Assembly (NCBI GenBank): GCA_959604825.1
Contig: CAUHCN010000001.1
Span: forward strand, 62,001 to 126,000
Reading direction: 5' to 3'
Length of the DNA: 64,000 bases
DNA from: an uncultured Collinsella sp.
Lineage (GTDB): Bacteria; Actinomycetota; Coriobacteriia; Coriobacteriales; Coriobacteriaceae
Shown piece by piece: positions 37,487-46,577 of this stretch. The notes under the pieces are model-generated. The model was not told the origin of the DNA. It was given only the letters and a program-made list of their open reading frames with translations, and did no database searches. The translations under genes were made by a program, and so were the position numbers. The first letter of the stretch is position 1; each line of letters begins with the position of its first letter.

Positions 37487-40400
37487 TTACGCCTCCTTCT
37501 TGGTCGAAGCAACAGGGCTGGCAGCCACGGACGCAGCGCCCGCAGCACCGCCCGCAGCACCGCCCGCAGCACCGCCCGCAACATCAAAGCGGGCAACATC
37601 AGCAGCGTCGGCGCGACCGGTCACGATGTCAAACGCCAACTCCTCGCCCTGCGCATGCGTCTTGCCCACGGCCTCGGCAGCAGCGACAATCGCCAGCACG
37701 CGCTCGTACTCGGTCGGAATGACCTTCACAAAGTGCTTGCCCATCGAGTCGAAGCTGTAGAGCAGCTTAATGCCGCGCGGGCTCTGCGTCGCGTCCACGT
37801 GCTCCTGGATGAGCGCGCGAATCTGCGCCAGCTCGCCGGCCGTCGGGGCCTTGAGCTCAACGCTCTCGTGGTTCACGCGGGCATCGAGCGTGCCGTACTG
37901 GTCAAAGACATAGGCCACGCCGCCCGTCATACCGGCGGCGAAGTTCTGCCCGACCTCACCCAGGATAAGCGCCAGACCGCCCGTCATGTACTCGCAGCCG
38001 TGGTTGCCGCAACCCTCGACCACCACGGTGGCACCGGAGTTGCGTACGCCAAAGCGCTGGCCGGCCAGGCCGTTGATGAAGCCACGGCCGCTCGTGGCGC
38101 CAAAGAACGCAACGTTGCCCACGATGATGTTTTCGTCGAACTTATAGGTCGCATGCGGGTTGGGGCGCACCGACACCTCGCCGCCCGAAAGGCCTTTGCC
38201 AAAGTAGTCGTTGGCGTCGCCGCACACGTTGAGCGTAATGCCGCGCGGCAGGAAGGCGCCAAAGCTCTGACCGGCCGAACCATCGCAATCGATGGTGATG
38301 GAGCCGGCGGGCAGGCCCTCGGGATGCGCCTTGGTCACCGCATTGCCCAGAATGGTGCCCACGCAGCGGTTAACGTTGGCGATGTCGGCATGGAAACGAA
38401 TCGGGCGCAGGTGCGCACGGGCATTGGCCGTGTAGGGCACGAACAACGTGGAGTCGAGCGTCTTGTCGAGCTCGCTGTCGGCAGCCATCTGCGGCAGGAA
38501 GTGGCGACCGTCGGCACCCGGAATATGGGCACCGAACTCGCAGGTCGCGCTTGCCAGCACGGGCGACAGATCCAGCAGGTTAGCCTTGCGGTTGCCCGGC
38601 ACCTCGATCTGGCACAAACACTCGGGATGGCCAACCATCTCATCGACGGTGCGGAAGCCCAGGCTCGCCATGACCTCGCGCAGCTGCTCGGCCACAAAGA
38701 GCATAAAGTGCTCAACGTGCTCGGGCTTACCGCGGAAGCCGTGACGCAGGCGGCAGTTTTGCGTGGCGATGCCGGCCGGGCAGGTATCCTGCTGACAGTC
38801 ACGCTGCATGAGGCAACCCATGGAGATGAGCGGCATGGTCGCAAAGCCAAACTCCTCGGCGCCCAGCAAGCAGGCGACGGCGACATCGGTGCCGTCCATG
38901 AGCTTGCCGTCGGCCTCGAGCACCACACGGGAGCGCAGGCCGTTTTGCAGCAGCGTCTGCTGGGCCTCGGCAAGGCCGAGCTCCAGCGGCAGGCCGGCAT
39001 GCCAAATGGAATCGCGCGCCGCGGCACCCGAGCCGCCATTGTGGCCGCTGATCAAGATCTTGTCGGCAGCGCCCTTGGCCACACCGGTTGCGATGGTGCC
39101 GACGCCGGCCTCGCTGACCAGCTTGACCGACACGCGCGCGCCAGGATTGGCGTTCTTAAGGTCAAAGATGAGCTCGGCCAGGTCTTCGATGGAGTAGATG
39201 TCGTGATGCGGTGGAGGCGAGATCAGGCCGATGCCGGGCGTGGACTGACGGACCTCGGCAATCCAGGGGTAGACCTTCTTGCCGGGCAGGTGGCCACCCT
39301 CGCCGGGCTTGGCGCCCTGGGCCATCTTGATCTGAATCTCGAAGGCGCTGCACAGGTAGCGGCTCGTCACGCCAAAGCGCGCACTTGCCACCTGCTTGAT
39401 CGCGGAGTTCTTGGAATCACCGTTAGCCAGCGGGGTCTCGCGACGCGGGTCCTCGCCGCCCTCGCCCGAGTTGGAGCGTCCGTGCAGGCGGTTCATAGCG
39501 ATAGCCATGCACTCGTGCGCCTCTTTGCTGATGGAGCCGTACGACATGGCGCCGGTGTTAAAGCGGCGGACGATGTTGAGCGCGGGCTCGACCTCGTCGA
39601 GCGAAACCGGCGTGCGGCCGCTGGCATCAAAGTCGAGCAAGTCGCGCAGGCGCACGGCACGGCCGGTACGGTGCAGACGGGCGCTGTACTCCTTAAAGGT
39701 GTCGTAGCTGTCCTCACGGCAGGCGGTCTGCAGCAAGTAGACAGTCTGAGGGTCGATCAGGTGATCCTCGCCGCCGATCGGGCGCCACTTGGTCAGACCC
39801 AGCGTGGGCAGCTGATCGGGAGCCGGGCTCTTAAGGATGGCGAGCGCGGCGTCGTAGCGCTCGTTTTGCTCGCGCTCAACGTCCTCGACACCCATACCGC
39901 CCACACGGCTCACCGTGCCGGCAAAGTACGCGTTGACGAACTCCGGCGTAAAGCCCACGGCCTCGAAGATCTGCGCCGAATGGTAGCTCTGCACCGTGGA
40001 GATGCCCATCTTGGACATGATGGAGACGATGCCGGCGGTCGCAGCCTTGTTGTAGTTGGCGATGCCCTGCTCGGCCGTCACGTCCAGGTCGCCGTGTGCC
40101 GCCAGATCGCGGACGCACGCATGTGCGCTGTACGGATAGATGCCGCTCGCGGAGTAGCCCACCAGTGCCGCAAAGTCGTGCGGAGACACGGCGTCGCCGC
40201 ACTCCACCACGATATCGGCAAAGGTACGCACGCCGGCGCGGATCAGGTGGTTGTGCACGCAGCCCACGGCAAGCAGCGACGGTACGGGCACCTCGCCCGC
40301 TCCGGCGCGATCGCTCAGCACCACAATGTTCGCGCCGTCGCGAACCGCGGCCTCGACGTCTTCGGCAAGCTGCTTGAGCGCAGCCTGCAGCGCGCCCTCA

Positions 40401-42208
40401 CCCGCGTCGCGGCGGTACACGGCACGGAAACGGCGGGTCTTAAAGCCAACACGGTCGATGGCACAAATGCGGTCGAACTCCTCCTCGCTCAGCAGCGGGC
40501 GCTCCAGACGCACCAGCTGGCAGGCCGTGCGGGAATCCTCGAGCAGGTTGCCGTGGTTGCCCAGGTAGAGCGTGGTCGAAGTCACCATATGCTCGCGCAG
40601 GGCGTCGATGGGCGGGTTCGTGACCTGAGCGAACAGCTGATAGAAGTAGTCAAAGAACGAACGCGTCTTCTTGGACAGGCAGGCCAGCGGTGCGTCGATG
40701 CCCATCGAGGCGAGCGGGGCCTTGCCCTGCTGGGCCATGGGACGCACGACCTCATCGACGTCATCCCAGTGATACCCGAGCTTAGCCATGCGCACGGCGG
40801 CGGGTACCTCGGCGTCCTCGGCGGGCGTTGCCGCGGCAGGCCTATCGAGCACGTCGACAGTCAGCGTCTCCTCGGCAATCCAATCACGGTAGGGCTTTTC
40901 CTTGGCGTAACGGGCGCGCAGCTCGTCGTTGTAGATGACGCGCCCGCGGGCAAAATCGACCTCGAGCATCTGGCCCGGCCCCAGACAGCCGCTCGTCAGG
41001 ATGTTCTCGGGGCGTACCTCGATGGTGCCCACTTCGCTTGCCAGCATAAAGCGGCCATCGCGCGTCACGTAGTAGCGGGCGGGGCGCAAGCCGTTGCGGT
41101 CGAGGGCGGCGCCCAGTGTGCGACCGTCGGTAAAGGCGATGGCCGCCGGGCCGTCCCAAGGCTCCATGAGCATGGACTGGTAGGCGTCGTAGGCGCGGCG
41201 TTCCTCGCTCAGATTGTCGTTGTGGTCCCACGGCTCGGGTAGCAGCATGGATGCGGCACGCGTGAGCGGACGGCCGTTCATGACCAAAAACTCGAGCGCG
41301 TTGTCCAGAATCGCGGAGTCGGAACCCTCGCGGTTGATGATGGGCATCACACGCTCAAGATCGTGCTGCAACACGGGGCTGTACAGGTTGGGTTCGCGGG
41401 CGCGAATCCAGTTGACGTTGCCCTTGAGGGTGTTGATCTCGCCGTTGTGGATGATAAAGCGGTTAGGGTGCGCACGCTCCCAACTGGGCGTGGTGTTGGT
41501 GGAGTAGCGCGAGTGCACGAGCGCCACGGCCGTCTTGACGGCGGCGTCGTTGAAGTCGATGAAGAAACGGCGCATCTGCGTGGCAACCAGCATACCCTTG
41601 TACACGATGGTGCGCGAGCTCATGGAGCACACATAGAAGATCTTGTCGCGCAGGGCAAACTCGGCGTCGGCCTTCTTCTCGATGGTGCGGCGGCACACAT
41701 ACAGACGGCGCTCGAAGGCATCGCCCGCCGGCGTGTCGTCGGGGCGCCCCAGAAAGGCCTGCAGGATGGTAGGCATGCAGGCGCGGGCTGTCTCGCCCAG
41801 GTCATGCGGATCGACCGGCACCTCGCGCCAAAAGAGCAGCGGCACGCCGGCCTCGGCGCAGCCCTCCTCAAACACGCGACGGGCATCCTCTACGCCCTTG
41901 TCGTCCTGCGGGAAGAACAGCATGGCCACGCCATAGTCGCCCTCTGCCGGCAGAATCTGGCCGCACTTTTGGGCCTCTTTACGGAAAAAGTGATGCGGAA
42001 CCTGGAACAGGATGCCGGCGCCGTCGCCGGTGTTCTTCTCGAGTCCCGTACCGCCGCGGTGCTCCAAGTTGACCAGAATGGACAGCGCGTCGTCCAGAAT
42101 CTGGTGATGGCGCTCACCGTTGATATCGGCAAGCGCGCCGATGCCACATGCATCGTGGTCGAATTCGGGGCGATAAAGGCCCTGCTGCTGAGCGGAATCT
42201 GCCTGCAT
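37487..42208 (-). CDS. gltB: Glutamate synthase large subunit
   Basis: A 1573-residue subunit. Cys21 (HDACGIGAL) becomes the N-terminal nucleophile of the Ntn glutaminase after removal of a 20-residue propeptide. The central domain and the FMN-binding synthase barrel follow (PSPPHHDIYSIEDLAELI-like loop, GHNGGSGAA). The [3Fe-4S] cysteines are in MQRDCQQDTCPAGIATQNC. The C-terminal beta-helix is complete (GGLALILGEVG). The last 30 residues are a Gly/Ala repeat that is not part of the family. It leads the gltBD operon. Its promoter region contains TGTTTC-N10-GGAAACA, a possible nitrogen-control site. Confidence 0.95.
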   Translation of the reverse strand: MQADSAQQQGLYRPEFDHDACGIGALADINGERHHQILDDALSILVNLEHRGGTGLEKNTGDGAGILFQVPHHFFRKEAQKCGQILPAEGDYGVAMLFFPQDDKGVEDARRVFEEGCAEAGVPLLFWREVPVDPHDLGETARACMPTILQAFLGRPDDTPAGDAFERRLYVCRRTIEKKADAEFALRDKIFYVCSMSSRTIVYKGMLVATQMRRFFIDFNDAAVKTAVALVHSRYSTNTTPSWERAHPNRFIIHNGEINTLKGNVNWIRAREPNLYSPVLQHDLERVMPIINREGSDSAILDNALEFLVMNGRPLTRAASMLLPEPWDHNDNLSEERRAYDAYQSMLMEPWDGPAAIAFTDGRTLGAALDRNGLRPARYYVTRDGRFMLASEVGTIEVRPENILTSGCLGPGQMLEVDFARGRVIYNDELRARYAKEKPYRDWIAEETLTVDVLDRPAAATPAEDAEVPAAVRMAKLGYHWDDVDEVVRPMAQQGKAPLASMGIDAPLACLSKKTRSFFDYFYQLFAQVTNPPIDALREHMVTSTTLYLGNHGNLLEDSRTACQLVRLERPLLSEEEFDRICAIDRVGFKTRRFRAVYRRDAGEGALQAALKQLAEDVEAAVRDGANIVVLSDRAGAGEVPVPSLLAVGCVHNHLIRAGVRTFADIVVECGDAVSPHDFAALVGYSASGIYPYSAHACVRDLAAHGDLDVTAEQGIANYNKAATAGIVSIMSKMGISTVQSYHSAQIFEAVGFTPEFVNAYFAGTVSRVGGMGVEDVEREQNERYDAALAILKSPAPDQLPTLGLTKWRPIGGEDHLIDPQTVYLLQTACREDSYDTFKEYSARLHRTGRAVRLRDLLDFDASGRTPVSLDEVEPALNIVRRFNTGAMSYGSISKEAHECMAIAMNRLHGRSNSGEGGEDPRRETPLANGDSKNSAIKQVASARFGVTSRYLCSAFEIQIKMAQGAKPGEGGHLPGKKVYPWIAEVRQSTPGIGLISPPPHHDIYSIEDLAELIFDLKNANPGARVSVKLVSEAGVGTIATGVAKGAADKILISGHNGGSGAAARDSIWHAGLPLELGLAEAQQTLLQNGLRSRVVLEADGKLMDGTDVAVACLLGAEEFGFATMPLISMGCLMQRDCQQDTCPAGIATQNCRLRHGFRGKPEHVEHFMLFVAEQLREVMASLGFRTVDEMVGHPECLCQIEVPGNRKANLLDLSPVLASATCEFGAHIPGADGRHFLPQMAADSELDKTLDSTLFVPYTANARAHLRPIRFHADIANVNRCVGTILGNAVTKAHPEGLPAGSITIDCDGSAGQSFGAFLPRGITLNVCGDANDYFGKGLSGGEVSVRPNPHATYKFDENIIVGNVAFFGATSGRGFINGLAGQRFGVRNSGATVVVEGCGNHGCEYMTGGLALILGEVGQNFAAGMTGGVAYVFDQYGTLDARVNHESVELKAPTAGELAQIRALIQEHVDATQSPRGIKLLYSFDSMGKHFVKVIPTEYERVLAIVAAAEAVGKTHAQGEELAFDIVTGRADAADVARFDVAGGAAGGAAGGAAGAASVAASPVASTKKEA
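37531..37580. repeat. 12-bp minisatellite inside the 3' end of gltB
   Basis: CGCAGCACCGCC is repeated three times perfectly (37541-37576) with partial units on both ends. In frame it codes Gly-Gly-Ala-Ala repeats near the GltB C-terminus. Copy-number change would not shift the frame. Confidence 0.85.
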
Positions 42209-42393
42209 CGCGATCCTCCCCTAGATATTTAGACAGTCAGTTGAATAGGCATAGTAGGAGCATCGCCGGCCCGTTGTGTTTCCCGCCCGTTTCGAAACAA
42301 TCGCGTAACGCACACCTTACGAGTGGGCACCGCCGACCTCAAGGGCGAAAACATAGGCCCCAAGTTCGGCCTGCAAACTCACCTCTTCAAACA

Positions 42394-42608
42394 TCTCAAT
42401 CTGTAACAGTAAGACCCAATTTCGACGACTAACTGTTACAGATTGAGATGTTTTCGAGAGACGGCTCCGAATGTCTCAATCTGTAACATGAAGGGCCGGT
42501 TTTTGCAGCTAACTGTTACAGATCGAGATTTTCCATAGGACCATTTCTTCCTGTCTCGATCTGTAACACGAAGGGTCGGTTTTGGCGGCAAACTGTTACA
42601 GATCGAGA
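42394..42608. repeat. 55-bp palindrome array, locus 3 (three units)
   Basis: Units start at 42394, 42474 and 42554 and are all 55 bp, separated by 25 bp each, an exact 80-bp period. Arms are TCTCRATCTGTAACA and its complement. The first unit extends to 18-bp perfect arms. The array lies between divergent gltB and gpmA. Flanking sequence 42209-42393 holds the gltB promoter and no gene. Confidence 0.93.
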
Positions 42609-42747
42609 CATTTCGGCAGCCCCCTTTCACCATCCCATTCAAATACAACAATTTTGTTAGTCTTGGTTAACTTTTAAGCTTAAAACGGGTATCCTTTGCG
42701 GCGTCAAGCAAACGGCACGCACACCGTGCCAGATCAAGGAGGCCCCT

Positions 42748-43521
42748 ATGGCGCACCAAGCAGACCAGCAGACGATGCAACTCGTCCTCATCCGTCACGG
42801 AGAGTCCGAGTGGAACAAGCTCAACCTGTTCACCGGCTGGACCGATGTTGAGCTCACCGACACGGGCCGCGAAGAAGCCGCAGCAGGCGGTCGAGCCCTC
42901 AAAGAAGCCGGTTTCGACTTTGACGTCTGCTACACTTCGCGCCTCAAGCGCGCGATCCACACCCTCAACATCGTGCTCGGCCAAATGGATCGCGAGTGGC
43001 TGCCCGTCATCAAATCCTGGAAGCTCAACGAGCGCCACTACGGAGCGTTGCAGGGTCTCAACAAGGCCGATGCCGCGGCGGAGCACGGCGACGAGCAGGT
43101 GCTCATCTGGCGCCGCTCCTTCGATATCTGCCCGCCGGCACTCGAGCCGAACGACGCGCGCGATCCCCACACCCAGGAGCAATACCGTGATGTCGCGCCC
43201 GATCAGCTGCCCTATACCGAATGCCTCAAGGACACGATCGCCCGCGCCTGGCCCTATTTCGAAGACGAGATTCGCCCCCAGATGCTCGCCGGCAAGCGCG
43301 TACTCATCGCCGCACACGGCAACTCCCTGCGCTCACTCGTCATGAAGCTCGAGCACCTCACGCCCGAGGAGATCCTCAAGGTCAACATCCCCACCGGCGT
43401 GCCGCTCGTCTACACCTTCGATACCGATTTCAATGTCCTCGACAAGCGCTACATCGGCGACCCGGCGACCATCGCCGCCAAGATCGACGCCGTGGCCAAT
43501 CAGGGCAAAGCGCACAAGTAG
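42748..43521 (+). CDS. gpmA: 2,3-bisphosphoglycerate-dependent phosphoglycerate mutase
   Basis: A 257-residue glycolytic enzyme interconverting 3- and 2-phosphoglycerate. The phospho-histidine is His17 in LIRHGESEWNK. NLFTGWTDVELTDTG, TSRLKRAIHT, WKLNERHYGALQG and AAHGNSLRSLV are canonical dPGM motifs. The N-terminus is about nine residues longer than in E. coli GpmA. AAGGAGG lies 7 bp before the ATG. It is followed by the Nramp gene on the same strand with a gap of 75 bp. Confidence 0.95.
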   Translation: MAHQADQQTMQLVLIRHGESEWNKLNLFTGWTDVELTDTGREEAAAGGRALKEAGFDFDVCYTSRLKRAIHTLNIVLGQMDREWLPVIKSWKLNERHYGALQGLNKADAAAEHGDEQVLIWRRSFDICPPALEPNDARDPHTQEQYRDVAPDQLPYTECLKDTIARAWPYFEDEIRPQMLAGKRVLIAAHGNSLRSLVMKLEHLTPEEILKVNIPTGVPLVYTFDTDFNVLDKRYIGDPATIAAKIDAVANQGKAHK

Positions 43522-43596
43522 CCCCAACCCAAATCCGACGCGTGGCGCCGCACGACCCAGATGCGACGTCACGCCGCCCATACGCAGGAGCGCACC

Positions 43597-44853
43597 ATGC
43601 TCAACCATCTCAAACAACACTTTGGCTCCCGACGCACCGGTGGTCACGGAGGCCTAGACATTGCGCGGCATATCGGCCCCGGGCTGCTCGTGACCGTCGG
43701 CTTTATCGACCCGGGCAACTGGGCCTCCAATATGGCCGCGGGCTCGCAGTTTGGCTACGCGCTGCTGTGGATCGTCACGCTGTCCACGATTATGCTCATC
43801 GTGCTGCAGCACAACGCGGCGCACTTGGGCATCGCCACGGGCGCCTGCCTTGCCGAGGCCACGACCCGCTTTCTCCCCCGCATCGTGGGACGCGCGGTGC
43901 TCGGCAGCGCCTATCTCGCGACCATCGCCACCGCCATGGCCGAAGTCCTGGGCGGCGCGATTGCCCTTCAAATGCTCTTTGGGCTGCCCGTGCGTGCGGG
44001 CTGCGTCATCGTGGCGGCAGTATCGATGGCGATGCTCATGACGAACTCCTACAAGCGAGCCGAACGCTGGATCATCGCCTTCGTAGGCGTGGTAGGACTC
44101 TCGTTTTTGGCCGAGCTTGCACTAGTCAAGGTCGACTGGCCGCAAGCCGCCGCAAGCTGGATCACGCCCAGTATGCCCACTGGCTCTGCCGCGATTATCG
44201 TGAGTGTCCTGGGTGCGGTCGTTATGCCACACAACCTTTTTCTGCACTCCGAGGTCATCCAATCCATGCACTTCGAAGGCCAAGGCGAGCAGGTTATCGA
44301 AGAGCGTCTGCGCTACGAGCTCTTCGACACGCTCTTTTCGATGGGCGTGGGCTGGGCAATCAACTCGGCCATGGTCATCCTGGCCGCAACGACCTTCTTT
44401 GCGCACGGCATGGTCGTAGACGACCTCGCCGTCGCAGCGGCCACGCTCTCCCCCATTCTGGGCCCGGCGAGCTCGACCATCTTTGCGGTAGCGCTGCTGT
44501 TCGCGGGACTATCGAGCAGCGTGACAGCGGGCATGGCGGCGGGGACCATCGCTGCGGGCATGTTCGACGAGGAATACGACATCCACGACCGACATTCCTC
44601 GGTCGGGGTGGCGGCCTGTTTCGCCGGAGCAGTGGCGGCGTGCCTGGTCGTTCCAAATCCTTTTGAAGGTCTCATCTGGAGTCAGGCACTGCTGTCGCTT
44701 CAGCTGCCGATTACGGTCTTTGTGCTCATACGACTCACCAGTTCACGCCGCGTCATGGGCAAATACGCCAATTCGCGCCCGCTCAACGCGCTGCTTGTAG
44801 GGATTGGTGCCATCGTGACGATTCTCGATGTCGTGTTGTTGACAGGGATGTAA
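43597..44853 (+). CDS. Nramp family divalent metal transporter (MntH-like)
   Basis: A 418-residue transporter with about eleven membrane helices. The metal-binding motifs DPGNW (Asp38-Asn41, helix 1) and MPHNLFLHS (helix 6) are intact, so proton-coupled Mn(II) or Fe(II) import is expected. ATG 43597 is chosen for AGGAG 6 bp upstream; an earlier in-frame ATG at 43561 lacks one. No DtxR/MntR gene or obvious operator is adjacent. Metal preference is inference. Confidence 0.92.
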   Translation: MLNHLKQHFGSRRTGGHGGLDIARHIGPGLLVTVGFIDPGNWASNMAAGSQFGYALLWIVTLSTIMLIVLQHNAAHLGIATGACLAEATTRFLPRIVGRAVLGSAYLATIATAMAEVLGGAIALQMLFGLPVRAGCVIVAAVSMAMLMTNSYKRAERWIIAFVGVVGLSFLAELALVKVDWPQAAASWITPSMPTGSAAIIVSVLGAVVMPHNLFLHSEVIQSMHFEGQGEQVIEERLRYELFDTLFSMGVGWAINSAMVILAATTFFAHGMVVDDLAVAAATLSPILGPASSTIFAVALLFAGLSSSVTAGMAAGTIAAGMFDEEYDIHDRHSSVGVAACFAGAVAACLVVPNPFEGLIWSQALLSLQLPITVFVLIRLTSSRRVMGKYANSRPLNALLVGIGAIVTILDVVLLTGM

Positions 44854-44881
44854 TGGGGCGGGGCACCTACCCAGGCAAACG

Positions 44882-45016
44882 TCTCGATCTGTAACATCTA
44901 GACCCGCTTTTGATGTCTAGATGTTACAGATCGAGATCATTCCGAGGGACAGCTCCGTTTGTCTCGATCTGTAACAGGAAGACCCGTTTTGAGCCGTTAG
45001 ACGTTACAGATTAAGA
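44882..45016. repeat. 55-bp palindrome array, locus 4 (two units)
   Basis: Units at 44882-44936 and 44962-45016, with an 80-bp period and a 25-bp gap. In the first unit the complementarity extends into the centre, giving 22-bp perfect arms. The gap sequence resembles the first gap of locus 3. It lies between the convergent Nramp and rubredoxin genes. Confidence 0.93.
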
Positions 45017-45087
45017 CAAAAGGTCGGCCGGACTCACAACAGACAGGATCGGCCAACAGCAACCGTGATCCCTTAGGGGCGGAGGAA

Positions 45088-45121
45088 AAGGGCCCCGGCC
45101 GAGAATTCGACCGGGGCCCTT
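45088..45121 (-). terminator. Terminator of the rubredoxin gene
   Basis: An 11-bp perfect stem AAGGGCCCCGG with its complement and a GAATTC-containing loop is followed on the minus strand by TTTTCC. Confidence 0.85.
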
Positions 45122-45161
45122 GGACAGAGCTATGTGTTGCCGTGAACCGCGTGCCGACGAG

Positions 45162-45305
45162 CTACTCCTCGACGAGCTCAAACTGATCGGGACCGACGCC
45201 GCACACCGGGCACACATAATCCTCGGGCAGCTCGGGCGTATCGACCTCAACCTCGTAACCGCAAACGACGCACACGAACTTATACGTCTTCTTCTCCTCA
45301 GCCAT
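45162..45305 (-). CDS. Rubredoxin
   Basis: A 47-residue protein with the two Cys pairs of rubredoxin: Cys12/Cys15 (FVCVVCGYE) and Cys32/Cys35 (DYVCPVCGVGPDQFE). These bind a single iron. The ATG at 45305 has GAGGAG upstream. It carries electrons in oxygen and peroxide detoxification or NAD(P)H oxidation. It lies 89 bp downstream of a flavin reductase gene on the same strand and also has its own promoter-like sequence. In Moorella-type high-molecular-weight rubredoxin the same two domains form one chain. Confidence 0.95.
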   Translation of the reverse strand: MAEEKKTYKFVCVVCGYEVEVDTPELPEDYVCPVCGVGPDQFELVEE

Positions 45306-45349
45306 GATGTTCTCCTCTCAAACGCGACTGGTGATGTACTTCATTTATC

Positions 45350-45377
45350 AGTATAGATTCTCAATAATATAATGCAA
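45350..45377 (-). promoter_or_regulatory. Promoter of the rubredoxin gene
   Basis: On the minus strand TTGCAT (45372-45377) and TATACT (45350-45355) are 16 bp apart in an AT-rich tract. Surrounding TTATATTATTGAGAAT loosely resembles PerR/Fur-type boxes. Confidence 0.6.
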
Positions 45378-45394
45378 GTATTTTTAAAACATTT

Positions 45395-45898
45395 CTAGCC
45401 TTGATACGAGGACGCCTTCGGAGGCGTCTTGCCCTTCAGGACCTTATGGTAGTAATCGTAGGTGAGCGGCGTCTCGTCACTCAAGCGCTCGGCATCCTCG
45501 ACCTCGCCGATAAACAGTAGATGCGTGCCAACATCCACAGTGTCGATCAAATGGCAGCTAAACAGGGCCGCCGCGTGCTCGGGCACATAGGGCATGCCCA
45601 GAGCCGTCTCGCGGGTCTCGTATTTGGCAAACTTGTCATAATCGCTGCTAGTGCGGAACCCAAAGTTACCGATGTAGAGCATATCGGCGGTCTGATCGAT
45701 CACGGTCAGCGCGAACGCTTTGGCCGAAGCGATGACGCCCGAGGTGACGTTGTCCTTGTTCACGGCAACCGAAATGCGCGGCGGCATGGACGTCACCTGC
45801 ACCGCAGTGTTGATGACGCAGCCGGCGCGCAGCCCGTCTGCCGCGGCGCTCACCACGTACAGACCGCTCGGCATGGTAAAGAACGCAGTTTTGTCCAT
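45395..45898 (-). CDS. Flavin reductase family protein (HRb N-domain/flavoredoxin-like)
   Basis: A 167-residue FMN-binding split-barrel protein. MPSGLYVVSAA and INTAVQVTSMPPRISVAVNK are the flavin-site strands. The C-terminus TYDYYHKVLKGKTPPKA followed by SSY is the linker motif that in high-molecular-weight rubredoxins leads directly into a rubredoxin domain; here the chain stops. It transfers electrons from NAD(P)H to FMN and probably to the rubredoxin encoded downstream. ATG 45898 has GGGGAG 8 bp ahead. A role in oxygen or NO defence is an inference. Confidence 0.9.
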   Translation of the reverse strand: MDKTAFFTMPSGLYVVSAAADGLRAGCVINTAVQVTSMPPRISVAVNKDNVTSGVIASAKAFALTVIDQTADMLYIGNFGFRTSSDYDKFAKYETRETALGMPYVPEHAAALFSCHLIDTVDVGTHLLFIGEVEDAERLSDETPLTYDYYHKVLKGKTPPKASSYQG

Positions 45899-46106
45899 AA
45901 CAATCACTCCCCTAACCCGGGTTGGAACCTCATGGATGTATGTACCCACAAAAAAGGCGGCGCCCACAACGGACACCACCTTTGAGACATATGTGTCAAA
46001 ACAGTATAAGCAAGATGAGACGCCCGCAGTTGCGGTGAAATAAGGACTGAATAGCCCCTCAAACAGGCAAAACAGTCCGTATTCCACCGCAACTTATACA
46101 GAACGC

Positions 46107-46577
46107 CTAGCGATTGCGCTCCTTGAGGGCGCGGTCGATCTCGCGCTGGACATCGCGCTTGGCCATATCCTCGCGCTTGTCGTAAAGCTTCTTGCCGCGG
46201 CCTAGGCCCAGCAGCAGCTTTACGCGGCCGTCGGTATTAAAGTAGAGCTCCAGCGGCACCAGCGCATAGCCGCGGTTGCGAAGTTTGCCGTCAAGAAAGT
46301 CGATCTCCTTGCGGTGCAGCAGCAGACGGCGCCGACGGTCGGGATCGCGATTCCACACGCCACCATGGCTATAAGGGTGGATATGCAGGCCGACGAGCCA
46401 GCACTCCCCACCACGAATCAGTGCGAAGGTATCGGTAATCTGGCACGCGCGCTCGCGAATCGACTTGACCTCGGTACCGCTCAGCTCAATACCGCACTCA
46501 AACGTCTCATCGATAAAGTACTCGTGATGTGCCGAGCGATTCTTGGAAATGAGCTTGCGCTCGCGCTTACTGGGCAT
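46107..46577 (-). CDS. smpB: SsrA-binding protein SmpB
   Basis: A 156-residue tmRNA partner for ribosome rescue. ISKNRSAHHEYFIDETFECG, GTEVKSIRE and the C-terminal KLYDKREDMAKRDVQREIDR are family signatures, including the basic tail that inserts in the mRNA channel. ATG 46577 lies inside the end of the TPR gene (11-bp overlap), with AAGGAGG 6 bp upstream. The tmRNA gene is not in the window. RNase R, which degrades the tagged mRNAs, is encoded 8.5 kb away. Confidence 0.96.
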   Translation of the reverse strand: MPSKRERKLISKNRSAHHEYFIDETFECGIELSGTEVKSIRERACQITDTFALIRGGECWLVGLHIHPYSHGGVWNRDPDRRRRLLLHRKEIDFLDGKLRNRGYALVPLELYFNTDGRVKLLLGLGRGKKLYDKREDMAKRDVQREIDRALKERNR

